Shown in pieces: positions 40,351 to 50,789 of a DNA stretch of 64,000 bases. The translations under genes were made by a program, and so were the position numbers. The DNA comes from Megachile rotundata (lineage: Eukaryota > Arthropoda > Insecta > Hymenoptera > Megachilidae). The notes below the pieces were generated by a model, which was not told where the DNA came from, searched no databases, and saw only the letters and a list, made by a program, of their open reading frames with translations. The stretch is from contig NC_134993.1 of NCBI RefSeq assembly GCF_050947335.1, positions 16,368,001-16,432,000 on the forward strand, written 5' to 3'. How positions within the stretch are numbered: the stretch's first letter is position 1; each line of letters opens with the position of its first letter.

Positions 40351-41828
40351 TTCCGATGGTTCAGGAACCACTCGGACGAGATGTCATCACCCCTTTTTTG
40401 ATATCCTTACCCCGTGCCTTCCATCCGCCAGCGAGCGATCTCGACCATCGTACATGTACCCAACCCTCTGACCAGGTCGCTGGACTCGCGAGCACGAGAG
40501 ACCTCCATGTTGGTCCTACGAGAAGGTGTCATGCCCGTCTGTGCTCATTCGAGGATCATGTATTCGAAAAGACCTTGGTAATGAAGATACGTTGAGACCG
40601 GAAAAATAACAGCAGTCATGTGGAAGAAATCTTCCAGTTACAATGGAATAGACGTAGCTCTGGTGGGTTTTCCAGAATGTGTAGCGTTAGCATTTAAGGA
40701 CGAATGCCTTTACAAAGTACTGCGAGCGGTTCTTAGCGTTTTCCGGATGTTCCAAATCCGTTTGGATGAACCGTAACTTTGAGAATTCGTGATTCTATCA
40801 CGGTAGCGGCGAATCCATCAAGTTTCTCGCGTTTGAACGTTACTGATAGATGGAGATTCTGCCTGTCTCACGGCAGAGTGAATCTACGTACTGCATGCAG
40901 GTGAATCGCGTAAAAATATTGAACGGTCTACCTGGCACGGGACGATGCAACGATCCTGACTGGTTCTATACACGGGTCGACCGAAAAGTCACTGCCACGG
41001 ATGTGCACGGGAGAAGATTGATGCAACTGTCAGCCACGGGAACCTGGATGGATCGTTATCGTTCGTGTACTTGATTTATGATGTAGATAGGAACGAAAAA
41101 CGACGATCTACTATGAGGCCTCGTGACAGCTACGGAATTTTTTGCCTATAATTTTGACAGAAAACGCGCTCCGAGTCATTAGCTATGCCGTTTCCATCAA
41201 ATTCTCTCAGTTGGTAGAATACAAAAGCTCTGTTCTTCCAGATACATGATTGATCGGCGGTAACTTCGTCTCCAATTTTCTGAACTTCGAACGTTAACCA
41301 TTTGCTTTTTTGCCATCGCTATCAATTATGTAAAGCTCTACCATTTGAGCATCAACCAATTGAGTATTACATTTCTGGTAATCCATTCCTTCAGCAATCT
41401 TTAAATTATATTAAGTTACACATTCTATCTGCATAGTCATTTATAAAAAACATCTACATTCTGATCAACGACTTGTGGATTAGCACAGAGTAGCTTTGAA
41501 TAAATATTCCAATCGAGTTTATCTGAGAAACCAACGTCATCAATATTGGACCATCGTGTAGATTACAATATATTCATCGAATACATGTCCTTTCACAACG
41601 CGTATAAAATGCTTCGATGACTGGTGTTGAATGCTCATCCTCGATAGCGGTGCAGGCAAAGGGCTGACGTAGAAAACTGCAATAGAAATGCGTCTATTTT
41701 TATGGTTGATTATATATACGGGAACTAAATAATGGCGCAGGTCCAGCGGCAGGGGTCTCCAACAATAAGCGTGATCTTGCCACAAGAATATAGCCAACGA
41801 TCATGCCAAAGAGCGAGCGCGTGTCTAG

Positions 41829-41884
41829 CGAGAGAGAGAATGAGCGTGAGAGAGGGAGGGAGAGAAAGAGAGTGAGAGAAAGAG
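41829..41884. repeat. GA-rich low-complexity tract
   Basis: Imperfect (GA)n, purine-only over most of its length on the + strand. It could bind GAGA-type factors, but nothing downstream looks like a gene. Confidence 0.7.
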
Positions 41885-42565
41885 CTTCTTCCAAGTCATA
41901 TCGTGTACGTGTACCTTGTTCCCACGCGAGTCGAAAGACCGCGTCCAAGTGGCAGGACTTGCAACAAGTACAATCGAGCGAGTGAAATAACGAGATTAAC
42001 GTCGTACATTATTTTGCTACGAGTCACGTTCGTCTCCTCTAGCGGGGCTATATATAGGGTTTTATTGTATGTTGGGATATCTGTGAGTGGCAGTGGGAAT
42101 TCAATTATATCCATAATTACCGACAAATTTTGTTCTGTTTCATAATTGTTCAGACAAATGTTTGATCCCCTGGAGGGAGTACCTGGAACTTCTGTTTGCC
42201 TTCAGTAGTCTTCTAGTTGCGTACTGAATTTGGCAACAAATCATGAACTTTTCGGTATTTAAATTAATTTAAAAACCCTCCACAACCACTTACAAATGGA
42301 AACAGTTGTATCTGATATACAAAAGGGAACAATAATCTCCTTTTCTACACAGAGGCTTTGTAATAAATCTACAAAATAAACTGTTGAAAAGGAGACAAAT
42401 ATAAGAATGTAACTTTTAGAGTTCCCACAGCTTCTCGCGGTTCTCGAGAGCAAGGAGCAAACAGAGAGAACAGTGGACAGAGATTTTAGATAGATATACG
42501 TAGGAGGGAGATAACGTAACAACGGACCTATCATAAAAGACAGTGTGTGCGCTTACTAACTCACC

Positions 42566-42602
42566 CGGGATAGCTTGCCCGAAGCGAAAGTAAGCTATCC
42601 CG
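42566..42602. other. Perfect-stem hairpin in RPUSD2 3' region
   Basis: CGGGATAGCTT (42566-42576) and AAGCTATCCCG (42592-42602) are perfectly complementary over 11 bp. A G-T and a C-G pair extend the stem to 13, leaving an 11-base loop. It may lie in the RPUSD2 3' UTR. Too short for a microRNA precursor; role unknown. Confidence 0.75.
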
Positions 42603-42903
42603 ACTTGTAATGGCTAGCTTAATTTTATTTAAGTAAACTAACTCTCGATGATATCGAAAAGAGAAAAATGACAAAAAAATGAGATGTAAACGAGGAAGGA
42701 AATTAAAAAGACAGTCCCGATTTTAGCGGCACAGAGAGAAAGAAAGACATCGGTTTGTAAATCGAGCGAGCGCTTTTTGTATGTACATATATATATTGTA
42801 TATTGTATACGCACATTGTACCGTAATCCGAACGACATTATTATCATTGTACCGTAGTCAGCGGAACGTTAGAGCTAGAGAATTTTTTCTTGTATAATGA
42901 ACG

Positions 42904-42909
42904 AATAAA
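42904..42909 (+). terminator. Candidate distal poly(A) signal of RPUSD2
   Basis: Canonical AATAAA about 2.55 kb past the RPUSD2 stop. A nearer AATAAA lies at 41499-41504, and the sequence does not show which is used. Confidence 0.35.
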
Positions 42910-43335
42910 TGCAAAGTATCGTTCGATATAAAAGACCGTGCCAACATTCTCTTATTTCAGTTTCCGGTCCCGTCGAATTGTTTCGCCCCCTTATATTTTC
43001 ATTTACCAAACAATAAAAAACGAATATTCGAAATTACACGGTTTATCTTGTTTCACGTTGTATCACGTACAAAATCATGTTTCTCCGAAACATCGCATCT
43101 ACTCGCATACAAATACAGATTACACTTTTCTATCTAGTTTATTTACCGGACAGTCAAAAGTTGACCAGAGTCCGGTAGAGTTACAGAGCAAATTCGACTA
43201 CAGCGCGCTTCGGTTCTTATTTATGTACACTGCAAGTAAATACAAAATAATAAAGATAAATTAATTTCTTTACATTTCACCCATTTAGTCGACAGGCAAA
43301 TAAATGCGGCAATTAAAACTTTTCTAATCTACCTC

Positions 43336-43341
43336 TTTATT
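43336..43341 (-). terminator. Poly(A) signal of NDUFV1
   Basis: On the minus strand AATAAA begins only two bases after the NDUFV1 stop codon, implying a very short 3' UTR. I saw no other AATAAA within the next 150 bases downstream. Confidence 0.55.
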
Positions 43342-43343
43342 TT

Positions 43344-45262
43344 CTAACGGGACACAGCTTGTTTACGTTGCCTGATACGTTCTTCTATTTCAGGTCTAAA
43401 ATGCCTGATCAATCCCTGTACCGGCCACGCTGCACCATCCGCTAAAGCGCAAATAGTGTGCAACTCAATTTGTTTAGTGAGCTCCCATAGCATATCTATC
43501 TCGTGCTCTTCTGCTTTGCCCTCCACGAACCTAGATGGACACATTTGTTTAGTATTTCCTTTCATATTCGATAAAATAATGATAGGGACAGTCACAATAC
43601 TCATCTACCTCTTCATGATTTTGAACATCCAGCTAATTCCTTCGCGACACGGAGTGCACTGACCGCACGATTCGTGTTTGTAAAAGCTGATGAGCCGCGT
43701 GATGGCTTTAATAATATCGGTTTGCTTATTCATTACGATCACAGCTGCGGTACCAAAGGAACTCTGCACTCTGACAAGGTCATCAAAGTCCAACAATACT
43801 GTATCACACACGCTGTAAATTATTCAGAATTAGTAAAAATTTTGAAACGTTGTTACTTGAGATTTAATACCTCTTTGGAATAACTGGTGTGGAAGATCCA
43901 CCAGGGATCACACCCAACAGATTATCCCATCCACCAATCACTCCTCCAGCATGCCTTTCAATGAGTTCTTTCAAGGGAATGGACATTTCTTCTTCTACCG
44001 TGCAAGGGTTGTTTACGTGTCCGGAGATGTTAAACAATTTTGTTCCATGATTACGTGGTCGACCGAATGATGCAAACCACGATCCTCCTCGTCGGCAGAT
44101 AGTCTATACAGGAAGTTTTAATTTTAGGATAAGAATTCAGTCTATGTATAACCATTTCACAATAGTATAAAATATGTGCCAAATACATACAGGGGCCACA
44201 GCAACTGTTTCAACATTAGTGACAGTGGTAGGGCATCCAAACAATCCAACATCAGCTGGGAAAGGTGGTTTCAATCTTGGTTTTCCTTGTTTTCCTTCAA
44301 TAGATTCAATGAGAGCTGTTTCTTCTCCACAAATATATGCTCCAGCCCCTCTTTGCACAAATATATCAAAATCATAGCCAGAACCACAAGCATTCTTTCC
44401 AATGAGGCCAGCTTGATAAGCCTCAGCAATGGCAACTTGCATGTTTGATGCCTCATTATAGAATTCACCACGAATATAGATGTAAGCTGCACAAGCACCC
44501 ATTGCACGACCAGCAATAAGGCAGCCCTCCACCAACTTGTGTGGGTCATGACGTAAGATTTCACGATCCTTGCAAGTACCGGGTTCTCCTTCATCTCCAT
44601 TTACTACTAAGTATTTTGGCCTTCCATCGGATGGTTTGTTCATGAAAGACCATTTCATGCCAGAAGGAAATCCAGCACCTCCACGACCTCTCAGACCAGA
44701 GACTTTAATTTCATTGATGATCCAATCTGCACCCTTCTCTATGATCTCCTTGGTTTTATACCAATCTCCTCTGCTCAGAGCACCTTTCAACCTCCAGTCA
44801 TGTCTTCCATATAAATTAGTGAAGATACGGTCCTGGTCAGCCAAGGGACCACCCTTTTTCTGCAGAAAAAGAAAAGGCACTGTACAATGTTGAACAGAAG
44901 TACCAGCACAGTTAAATTTCTTTTCATCATACAAAGGATGAAACATGATAAAAATAAACGTACTTTTCCCTCCGGCGCAGCATCGGCAAACGTTCTCTGC
45001 GGCTGGCTACTTAAGCCTGCTCCAAGGAGACCTTAGAATCAAATGAATCCCTTTAATTACATAACCTTGTCTTTCGACGGCGACGCAAATCACCAAAATT
45101 CTTGTCAAATTCAAAAACAATCAAACATCTATGTGTCATACAATCTAGTTGGCCTCGAACCTCTTTCGAACACTATGCACGCTACGAAAAATCAAAGCAA
45201 CTTCACGACTCACCCAATTGTCTCCTCGGAACCTGAAAACAACGCACTATGGCACCAGCCAT
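43344..45262 (-). CDS. NDUFV1: NADH dehydrogenase flavoprotein 1 (complex I 51 kDa)
   Basis: Mitochondrial complex I subunit that binds FMN and NADH and carries the N3 4Fe-4S cluster. Exons, 5' to 3' on the minus strand: 45262-45214, 45031-44964, 44859-44191, 44103-43871, 43812-43609 and 43530-43344 (1410 nt, 469 aa; the human protein is 464). All junctions are GT-AG with matching phases. Visible marks: an Arg-rich N-terminus fitting a mitochondrial presequence, GRGGAGFP of the FMN/NADH fold, NGDEGEPGTCKDREI, YICGEETALIES, and the cluster ligands in ESCGQCTPCREG plus the Cys of HTICALADGAAWP. Codon use is AT-rich, unlike the final RPUSD2 exon and CDA2. Introns are 70-190 bp. The gene diverges from PREB, and its start ATG is in a GCCAT-containing context. 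Confidence 0.97.
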
Positions 45263-45608
45263 TTTGCCGTTTGCAGGTTTCCTGAAGTTCACTACGTTAG
45301 TCTTTCCACTGGGAAATCAACGCTATGGGCACCTCGTGGTGCGTTCGTGAAACAGACGAGCATGAGATTGAATACGTGGTCGTTGCTGTTTTGTCGTCTG
45401 TTTTCGCGAAAGGCTAGATTTAGTGCTGGTCCCGAAACGCCGTTAAAATGTCATACGATGGTTGGTAAAAGCAAACATTTCGTTACATGATGGAGAAACT
45501 AGAGTTTTCTAGCCCAGTCACGGTCCTCGGCTATCAATAGACACCTGTCTAAACGACTGTGACGAAAGCGGGAATCTTGACGACGGCATAGTGATTGTTC
45601 GAGTCAGC
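45263..45608. promoter_or_regulatory. Shared divergent promoter region, NDUFV1 and PREB
   Basis: Only 346 bp separate the two start codons, so both 5' UTRs and promoters must fit here unless an upstream noncoding exon exists. I see no clear TATA box for either gene. The ATG of NDUFV1 overlaps a GCCATTTTG motif and CTATCAATAG lies at 45532-45541. TATA-less bidirectional promoters are common for housekeeping genes. Confidence 0.6.
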
Positions 45609-47118
45609 ATGCCTTCCAGAAGAAATAATTGTGGCCTTTTGGCCAGGGTGAATTTTCCTTTGTATACCTTGCAAATGCTCACGAGCAGGCATATCCTCGT
45701 CGGTGGTGGAGGAGGTTCTTCCAAAACTGGAGTAGCTAATGGTTTTGTAAGTGTTTGAACATGGTTTTCTCTTTTGTAGAACATTAATTATGTAAATTAA
45801 TTACTATCCATTTTCAGGAAATATTTGAGTTGTCTCATGATGGATATCAATTCATTGCTGAAGAAGTTACCAGACATGAGACTGGTCCTAGCGTAGTCAT
45901 GAATTGCACTGCACATAATGATGGCAAAAGGACATGGATTGCAGCTGGTCAAGAAAGCCATTGTCAGCTGTATAATGTAAATAGCAAAGTAGTAACTGTG
46001 GAAAATGGGGAAATAGTTAAAGACAAAGATGGTAATGGTAAAGAAGGCCTTAGGCATAGAAAGAGTTCAGATAAAACTGAAGAGAATGTCCTTTCCAAGG
46101 AGAGGATAGAGGAAATTAAGGATGATAATTCAAATATTAGAAGTAAAAAACTGCAGCTGATTGTGAAACCAGCTGACAGTGTACAAACAGATTTTAGGTA
46201 ACTATTATACATATATTCATAATAAATGTATTTAGTAATATATTCATTGATCATGTATTATAGCCAAGATGAGCCTCTTCAAAGGATTGTCAGAATTAGT
46301 TTAAATGGAAAGTTCATGGCTACTGGTGGAACTGATGGTCATATCAGATTGTGGAAGTTTCCACAATTACAAAAATTACATGACTTAGATGCTCACACAA
46401 AAGAAATTGATGATGTGGACTTCAGTCCAGATGGATCATTAATTGCAAGCATTGCAAAGGATGGCAAGACCTTTTTATGGAATGTAAATAATGGCTCAAA
46501 GCTCAAGGAACTAACCTGGGCACCTCCAAATGGATTAAAATATATGTACAAAAGATGCAGGTTTCAAAAGCTGGAGGAGGATAAATCCAAAACAAAACTT
46601 TTCACCCTATCTAATGCAATAGTTGGAAAGAATCCTAGCTTTTTGCAAATGTGGGACATTGAGTCTGGAAGTGTCATTAAGACAGTCCCTTTCAAAGAAA
46701 CTTTATCAGCCTTAGCAGTGTCTGATGATGGAAAATTTGTGGCTGTTGGAACAATGTTTTCTGGTAGTGTGGACATATTCATTGCATTCAGTTTAAGAAG
46801 GGCTTTGCATGTACCTGGTGCACATAGTATGTTTGTGACTGGCCTAGAGTTCTTACCAACTAAATTAGATGGTCCTGCAATTACTAGTAACACTGAAACA
46901 GCTGTTGTCAGTATTTCTGTGGATAATAAAATTTGCATACATAGCATACCATTTAGACGTGAGTGATCAAACAACTTTATGTAAGCTTCATGATTATTTA
47001 TAAGATAGCTGAATATTTTTATTGTGTTACAGATACACTGCCATTCTGGTTTGTCATCATACTTGTTATTCTAAGCATCTGTGGAGCTTTTATTTTCTGC
47101 AGTTACCTTGGAATATGA
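45609..47118 (+). CDS. PREB: PREB / Sec12-like guanine nucleotide exchange factor
   Basis: ER-membrane exchange factor for the small GTPase Sar1, starting COPII coat assembly. Exons 45609-45746, 45818-46197, 46264-46958 and 47033-47118 (1299 nt, 432 aa; the human protein is 417); all GT-AG, phases consistent. The N-terminal LVGGGGGSSKTGVANGF matches the conserved glycine-rich loop of the family (GGGG..KTG). WD40-type blades follow, for example GKFMATGGTDGHIRLWKF and DVDFSPDGSLIASIAKDG. The last exon encodes a C-terminal transmembrane helix (PFWFVIILVILSICGAFIFC, about 408-427) ending SYLGI, as expected for a protein with the propeller in the cytosol. A charged insert rich in Lys, Glu and Asp (about 110-150) interrupts the propeller. 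Diverges from NDUFV1 and converges on the piggyBac-derived gene. Confidence 0.95.
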
Positions 47119-47837
47119 CCTGAAGAATATATATTTTTAATAACATCGAAAAGAGCAGTACTTTTTCTAGGATTCCTTGAAACTAAATGAAACATTGAAG
47201 TTTCTGACGTGTTTTTCGTAGATTGTGAAAAACTTAATAGAAAAGAAGAATTGTAATTCTTTTCCTAAAATTAATTGCACGATTTCGGTGACAATTTGTG
47301 CAGTTCGTTTGTTAGTAAAATGTTTATTGCTTCACATACAAAAGCAGAAAGATTGTTTTAATTTTCATTTACATAAATAGTTGCTGAAGTGCTGCTGTGA
47401 TAAACAACTACCTTGTACTAGACACACTATTTGGCAGACATCATTGTAAATAGATGTTTTTATTCCCACGCATATTTTTTTACTTCTGGAGACCAAGTAC
47501 TTTTTTTGCCTTCATTGCATTTACGTTTGTGTATAATATTTTTTACGTGTACAGTAAGACATTAAAATGTAAAATGTTGCATAGTTTCTTTATCATTAAA
47601 TATTTACATCGTTTTTATTCCATTTTTTGTAATTATTTTTGGGTGCATTGATTTTTAAAAGTCACATTAAGTGGAGCTAGATATACATATGCATATAAAT
47701 AGCATGTTACACAGAGTTTTAATAACTTTTCTTAAAAGCAAGTTGCCATAGGACGTTACGAAAACACGTTGTTACAAATCAAACTTGTACATCAGGTTGT
47801 GTATAGGTAATACGAATAATGTACATTTTGTTAATGT

Positions 47838-47843
47838 AATAAA
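47838..47843 (+). terminator. Candidate poly(A) signal of PREB
   Basis: Canonical AATAAA 720 bp past the PREB stop. The opposing gene ends only 135 bp further on, so the 3' UTRs may nearly touch or overlap. Confidence 0.45.
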
Positions 47844-47957
47844 TAGGTGTCAAACATTCAATAAGAAGCATCTTTTTATAAGTTCGGTATAATAATTCTT
47901 TGTCGTATCCAAGAAAGGGAGGAAAAATAAAAAATTTTATAGGAATATAAGTTCTTA

Positions 47958-47963
47958 TTTATT
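47958..47963 (-). terminator. Poly(A) signal of the piggyBac-derived gene
   Basis: AATAAA on the minus strand, 14 bases past the stop codon of the transposase ORF. Its retention fits a gene that is still transcribed. Confidence 0.55.
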
Positions 47964-47977
47964 CGCAATAATACATT

Positions 47978-49669
47978 CTATTGTTTTTCGTGAAAATCGA
48001 AAAAGCATTCTACGCAGAAACCCGGTTGCCCTGTGCAAATATTGCATTGATATGTAGTATCTTTACGAACGCTTCGCATTCTACACATTTTGCATTCTTT
48101 CCTCATTGTGACTTTAATGTTCTTTTTAAGATCTTGCTTTATATTTCCAATTTTTGAAAGTCTATGTATAGATTTCAGTGTTTTCATGTTCTCCTTTTTA
48201 GGTAACAGAACCTCCAGAACTTGCATCTTATAATCATAGAAATTGCATTTTCGGTTGGAAAATTTATTGTACAAGTAAAAGGAATTTAGAAAACTTAATT
48301 GTAATATGTGCACGAATATCTTCTTATACCATCTCAAGGTTTTTCTCGAACACGGATAATTAGCCATCATTTGGTCTTGTTTATTTACTCCCGACATATA
48401 TTTATTATAATTAACGATAGCCTCTGGTTTATGTTTTATAACATTTTGTTTATTTCTCATTTCAGTCATGTTGTCCATGAACTCGGTAGTTATATAAAAA
48501 ATATTCCGTTTATCGCGGAACTTCCCAATATGTACACCGTTACAAAATACCGATTTATTTTCTCCCTTCTTCAGTACAGCTGAAGTCAACTCTTTTGGGA
48601 TTTCTTTCTTCCCTTTATTCAGAGTCCCTGTACAATAAGTGTTATGATTCAACAGTTTTACCGCTAAATCGTACGAATTATAGAAACTGTCCATATAAAT
48701 ACTGTGACCACATTGCAGCTTATTCTGAAACAATTTCAGTACAATTTTTTCTGCTTGAGTGGTACCTACTGCATCATCTCCAGCTTCTGAATGAACCTCA
48801 AGTTTTATAATTGTACCATCTGGTTCTGTTAGCATGTAGAACTTGATACCCTGTTTGTGGTATTCATTTTTAATAACCTGACGGATTATTGGTCTCTCCC
48901 TCCACAATAACATTGATTCAACCAACAAAAGTTCTTTACCAGGATAATAAATATTATTCATGGTATTGTTAAAGTGATCAATAATGAGACGTACTTTACA
49001 TAGCTTATCATTAGATTCAACATTTTGTACATCAACAGGTAAGAAATGCAAACAGCGCAAGATCAACAGAAACCTGTTTCTAGACATGTAATTACTAAAG
49101 CAACAATAATTGAAAAGCCAATGTGTTTTCCAATAATCGTTCAACTTAGGTAATTGAACTGTTCCAGTGTGCAGAAGCAGAGCAACAAATGTTTTCAATT
49201 CTTCTATGGTAAGATCTTTCCAGGCCCTGACTCTTGAAGACTTTCTCATCTCTTGATGCAGAAGATGCTGAGCATACTCATTTGTGTATTTGACAATATC
49301 TGCGAAGAACTCATCTGTAAGTATCATTTGAAAAAACTTCAGTGGTTCACAGGGTGCTGGTATTGGTACCAACAAAGACTGTTGTTTTATGAATGGAACA
49401 GTTTGCATAGAGGAACTATCTGAAGACCAATGAGTTTCTATGTTAGAATTCGAATCTTGTGATTCATCTGCAGATAATTCGGAGCCGCAATCGTCGCTCT
49501 CGGACTCAGAATTTAATTTACAGTCACTCGAACTTGCAGATAAATCACTGTCACTGTCGTTCAATTCTGTTTTGCATAAATTAGCGATACTAGCTAAACT
49601 TTGCTTGCATTGTGACGAATTGCGCTTTCTTTTGCGGGAAACGCGCGATGGCCCAGGAACAGAATCCAT
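47978..49669 (-). CDS. piggyBac transposable element-derived protein, catalytic triad broken
   Basis: Single uninterrupted ORF of 563 aa, the usual length for this family. Order: a basic RKRKR nuclear-localisation-like stretch (12-16), an acidic Ser/Asp/Glu-rich tail (about 36-90), a DDE_Tnp_1_7-type core (about 105-470), and a C-terminal Cys-rich zinc-binding region (CKMCRMRS...CNICTGQPGFCVECFFDFH). piggyBac transposases use three aspartates. The second is kept (YMDSFYNS, D327). The first is Val: LLVESM replaces the usual V-D-E-S-M and residue 250 is GTT. The third is Asn: GVNKQDQM replaces GVDxxDQM and residue 429 is AAT, while the nearby D432 remains. No frameshift or stop is present. I found no TTAA-flanked CCC-type inverted ends around it. 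By inference, transposition is unlikely and the ORF may be domesticated; a recently dead copy is the alternative. Confidence 0.93.
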   Translation of the reverse strand: MDSVPGPSRVSRKRKRNSSQCKQSLASIANLCKTELNDSDSDLSASSSDCKLNSESESDDCGSELSADESQDSNSNIETHWSSDSSSMQTVPFIKQQSLLVPIPAPCEPLKFFQMILTDEFFADIVKYTNEYAQHLLHQEMRKSSRVRAWKDLTIEELKTFVALLLHTGTVQLPKLNDYWKTHWLFNYCCFSNYMSRNRFLLILRCLHFLPVDVQNVESNDKLCKVRLIIDHFNNTMNNIYYPGKELLLVESMLLWRERPIIRQVIKNEYHKQGIKFYMLTEPDGTIIKLEVHSEAGDDAVGTTQAEKIVLKLFQNKLQCGHSIYMDSFYNSYDLAVKLLNHNTYCTGTLNKGKKEIPKELTSAVLKKGENKSVFCNGVHIGKFRDKRNIFYITTEFMDNMTEMRNKQNVIKHKPEAIVNYNKYMSGVNKQDQMMANYPCSRKTLRWYKKIFVHILQLSFLNSFYLYNKFSNRKCNFYDYKMQVLEVLLPKKENMKTLKSIHRLSKIGNIKQDLKKNIKVTMRKECKMCRMRSVRKDTTYQCNICTGQPGFCVECFFDFHEKQ

Positions 49670-49826
49670 TCTTATCTTTCCGTATTTTCGATTTTAAGCT
49701 GGCGGGAGGCTACGAAACAAACGGCTCTCTTTGTGAAACACTGAGAAAATACTGACGCTTCGAAACGTTATACATATTGGGGTAAAACGAGCTCGCCTGA
49801 CCGGACATTTGATGTTGACGATCGAG

Positions 49827-49842
49827 CACGCGATATCGCGTG
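49827..49842. repeat. 16-bp palindrome, copy 1
   Basis: CACGCGATATCGCGTG, a perfect palindrome. The identical sequence recurs at 50378-50393. It lies 158 bp upstream of the piggyBac-derived start codon and may be a protein-binding site. Confidence 0.8.
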
Positions 49843-50377
49843 ACCGCCACTCGAATAGACCGTAGGATTCCCCTTGGCTGGAAATACGGGTAGAGGAGGG
49901 GACTTCCACCACTTGTCTTCTTTTCGTTGAACTTAACCTAAACCCGCGTGAGGAACAAGGATGAACAGGGCCGCATTTACCATAAATAGCATTAAATCGT
50001 AGATGGGGCCTCACTTTCTGGGACCACATCTTGAAACATCACTTCATTATTTCCAAGGACATTAAAAATAGTCAATTAGGAATCTAATGGAATAGATGAA
50101 GGACCTCATGCGGTGAAACTAAGAAACTTCTGAACAAAGATTAGCGATAGACAAAGGCTGCAGCAATTTTGGTTTAAAAAATGTAAGTCGATGGAAAGAT
50201 AGAAGTATGGTAGAGCGGATTTGTTCTTTCGGGGCCTAATAACGATGTGCTGGAAGCTTTCAAAGTATAAATGCGATCCTGAGGATGAATAAAACCGATG
50301 GTTACCGTCCGTACTCTTCTCTCTCCCCTAATCGAGCGACTGTTGCACGCAATCGCTGCTTATCATTAATAATCATG

Positions 50378-50393
50378 CACGCGATATCGCGTG
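50378..50393. repeat. 16-bp palindrome, copy 2
   Basis: CACGCGATATCGCGTG, identical to 49827-49842. The flanks show weak inverted similarity: GTTGACG lies before copy 1, and the reverse complement after copy 2 is GTTGTCGTTGAT. Confidence 0.8.
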
Positions 50394-50789
50394 ATCAACG
50401 ACAACTATGTTAGTGTTAGAATGTGAAAATCAAAGGCATAGAAAAGCGCGGTTAGTGACCCTACAACGGTGTTCACAAAATTATCAAAGTAAAGAACGAA
50501 ATATTCTTGTATAACTAAACTTTATACTTAAATCAATATGTAAATAAAGTAATTTAGGAATCTAATTTAACAAGGAACATATAAAAAGCAATAATTTATT
50601 GTAATATAGTTATTACATGAAAGGGAAAGAATTTTGAGAGGATCATTTTCGAGTTATCAAAATTCAAATATTCGCGCGTCGAAGCGGAGCACTAAAGAAA
50701 CATATATTTCTATTTTTTCGTAAAATAACGCAATCTCATGGCGTGTAGGCGGTTGCAAATCATTCTAAGCCTTCTATAACATAAGAAAA

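Larger units (their letters stand above)
40351..43343. other. 3' flank between RPUSD2 and NDUFV1
   Basis: The two genes converge here. No coding sequence is recognised. AATAAA hexamers on the + strand at 41499-41504 and 42904-42909 are candidate RPUSD2 poly(A) signals; use of the second would give a 3' UTR of about 2.6 kb. It holds a GA-rich tract (41829-41884), a TATATATAG sequence (42049-42057), a strong hairpin (42566-42602) and a Pumilio-like TGTACATA (42782-42789). Confidence 0.55.

Noticed and set aside
39658..40371. 237-codon ORF on the minus strand
   Set aside because: It is antisense to the last RPUSD2 exon; GC-rich codon use there keeps the opposite strand open.
47656..49931. Complete piggyBac element around the transposase ORF
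   Set aside because: TTAA sites occur on both sides, but no pair has matching inverted ends inward of them.
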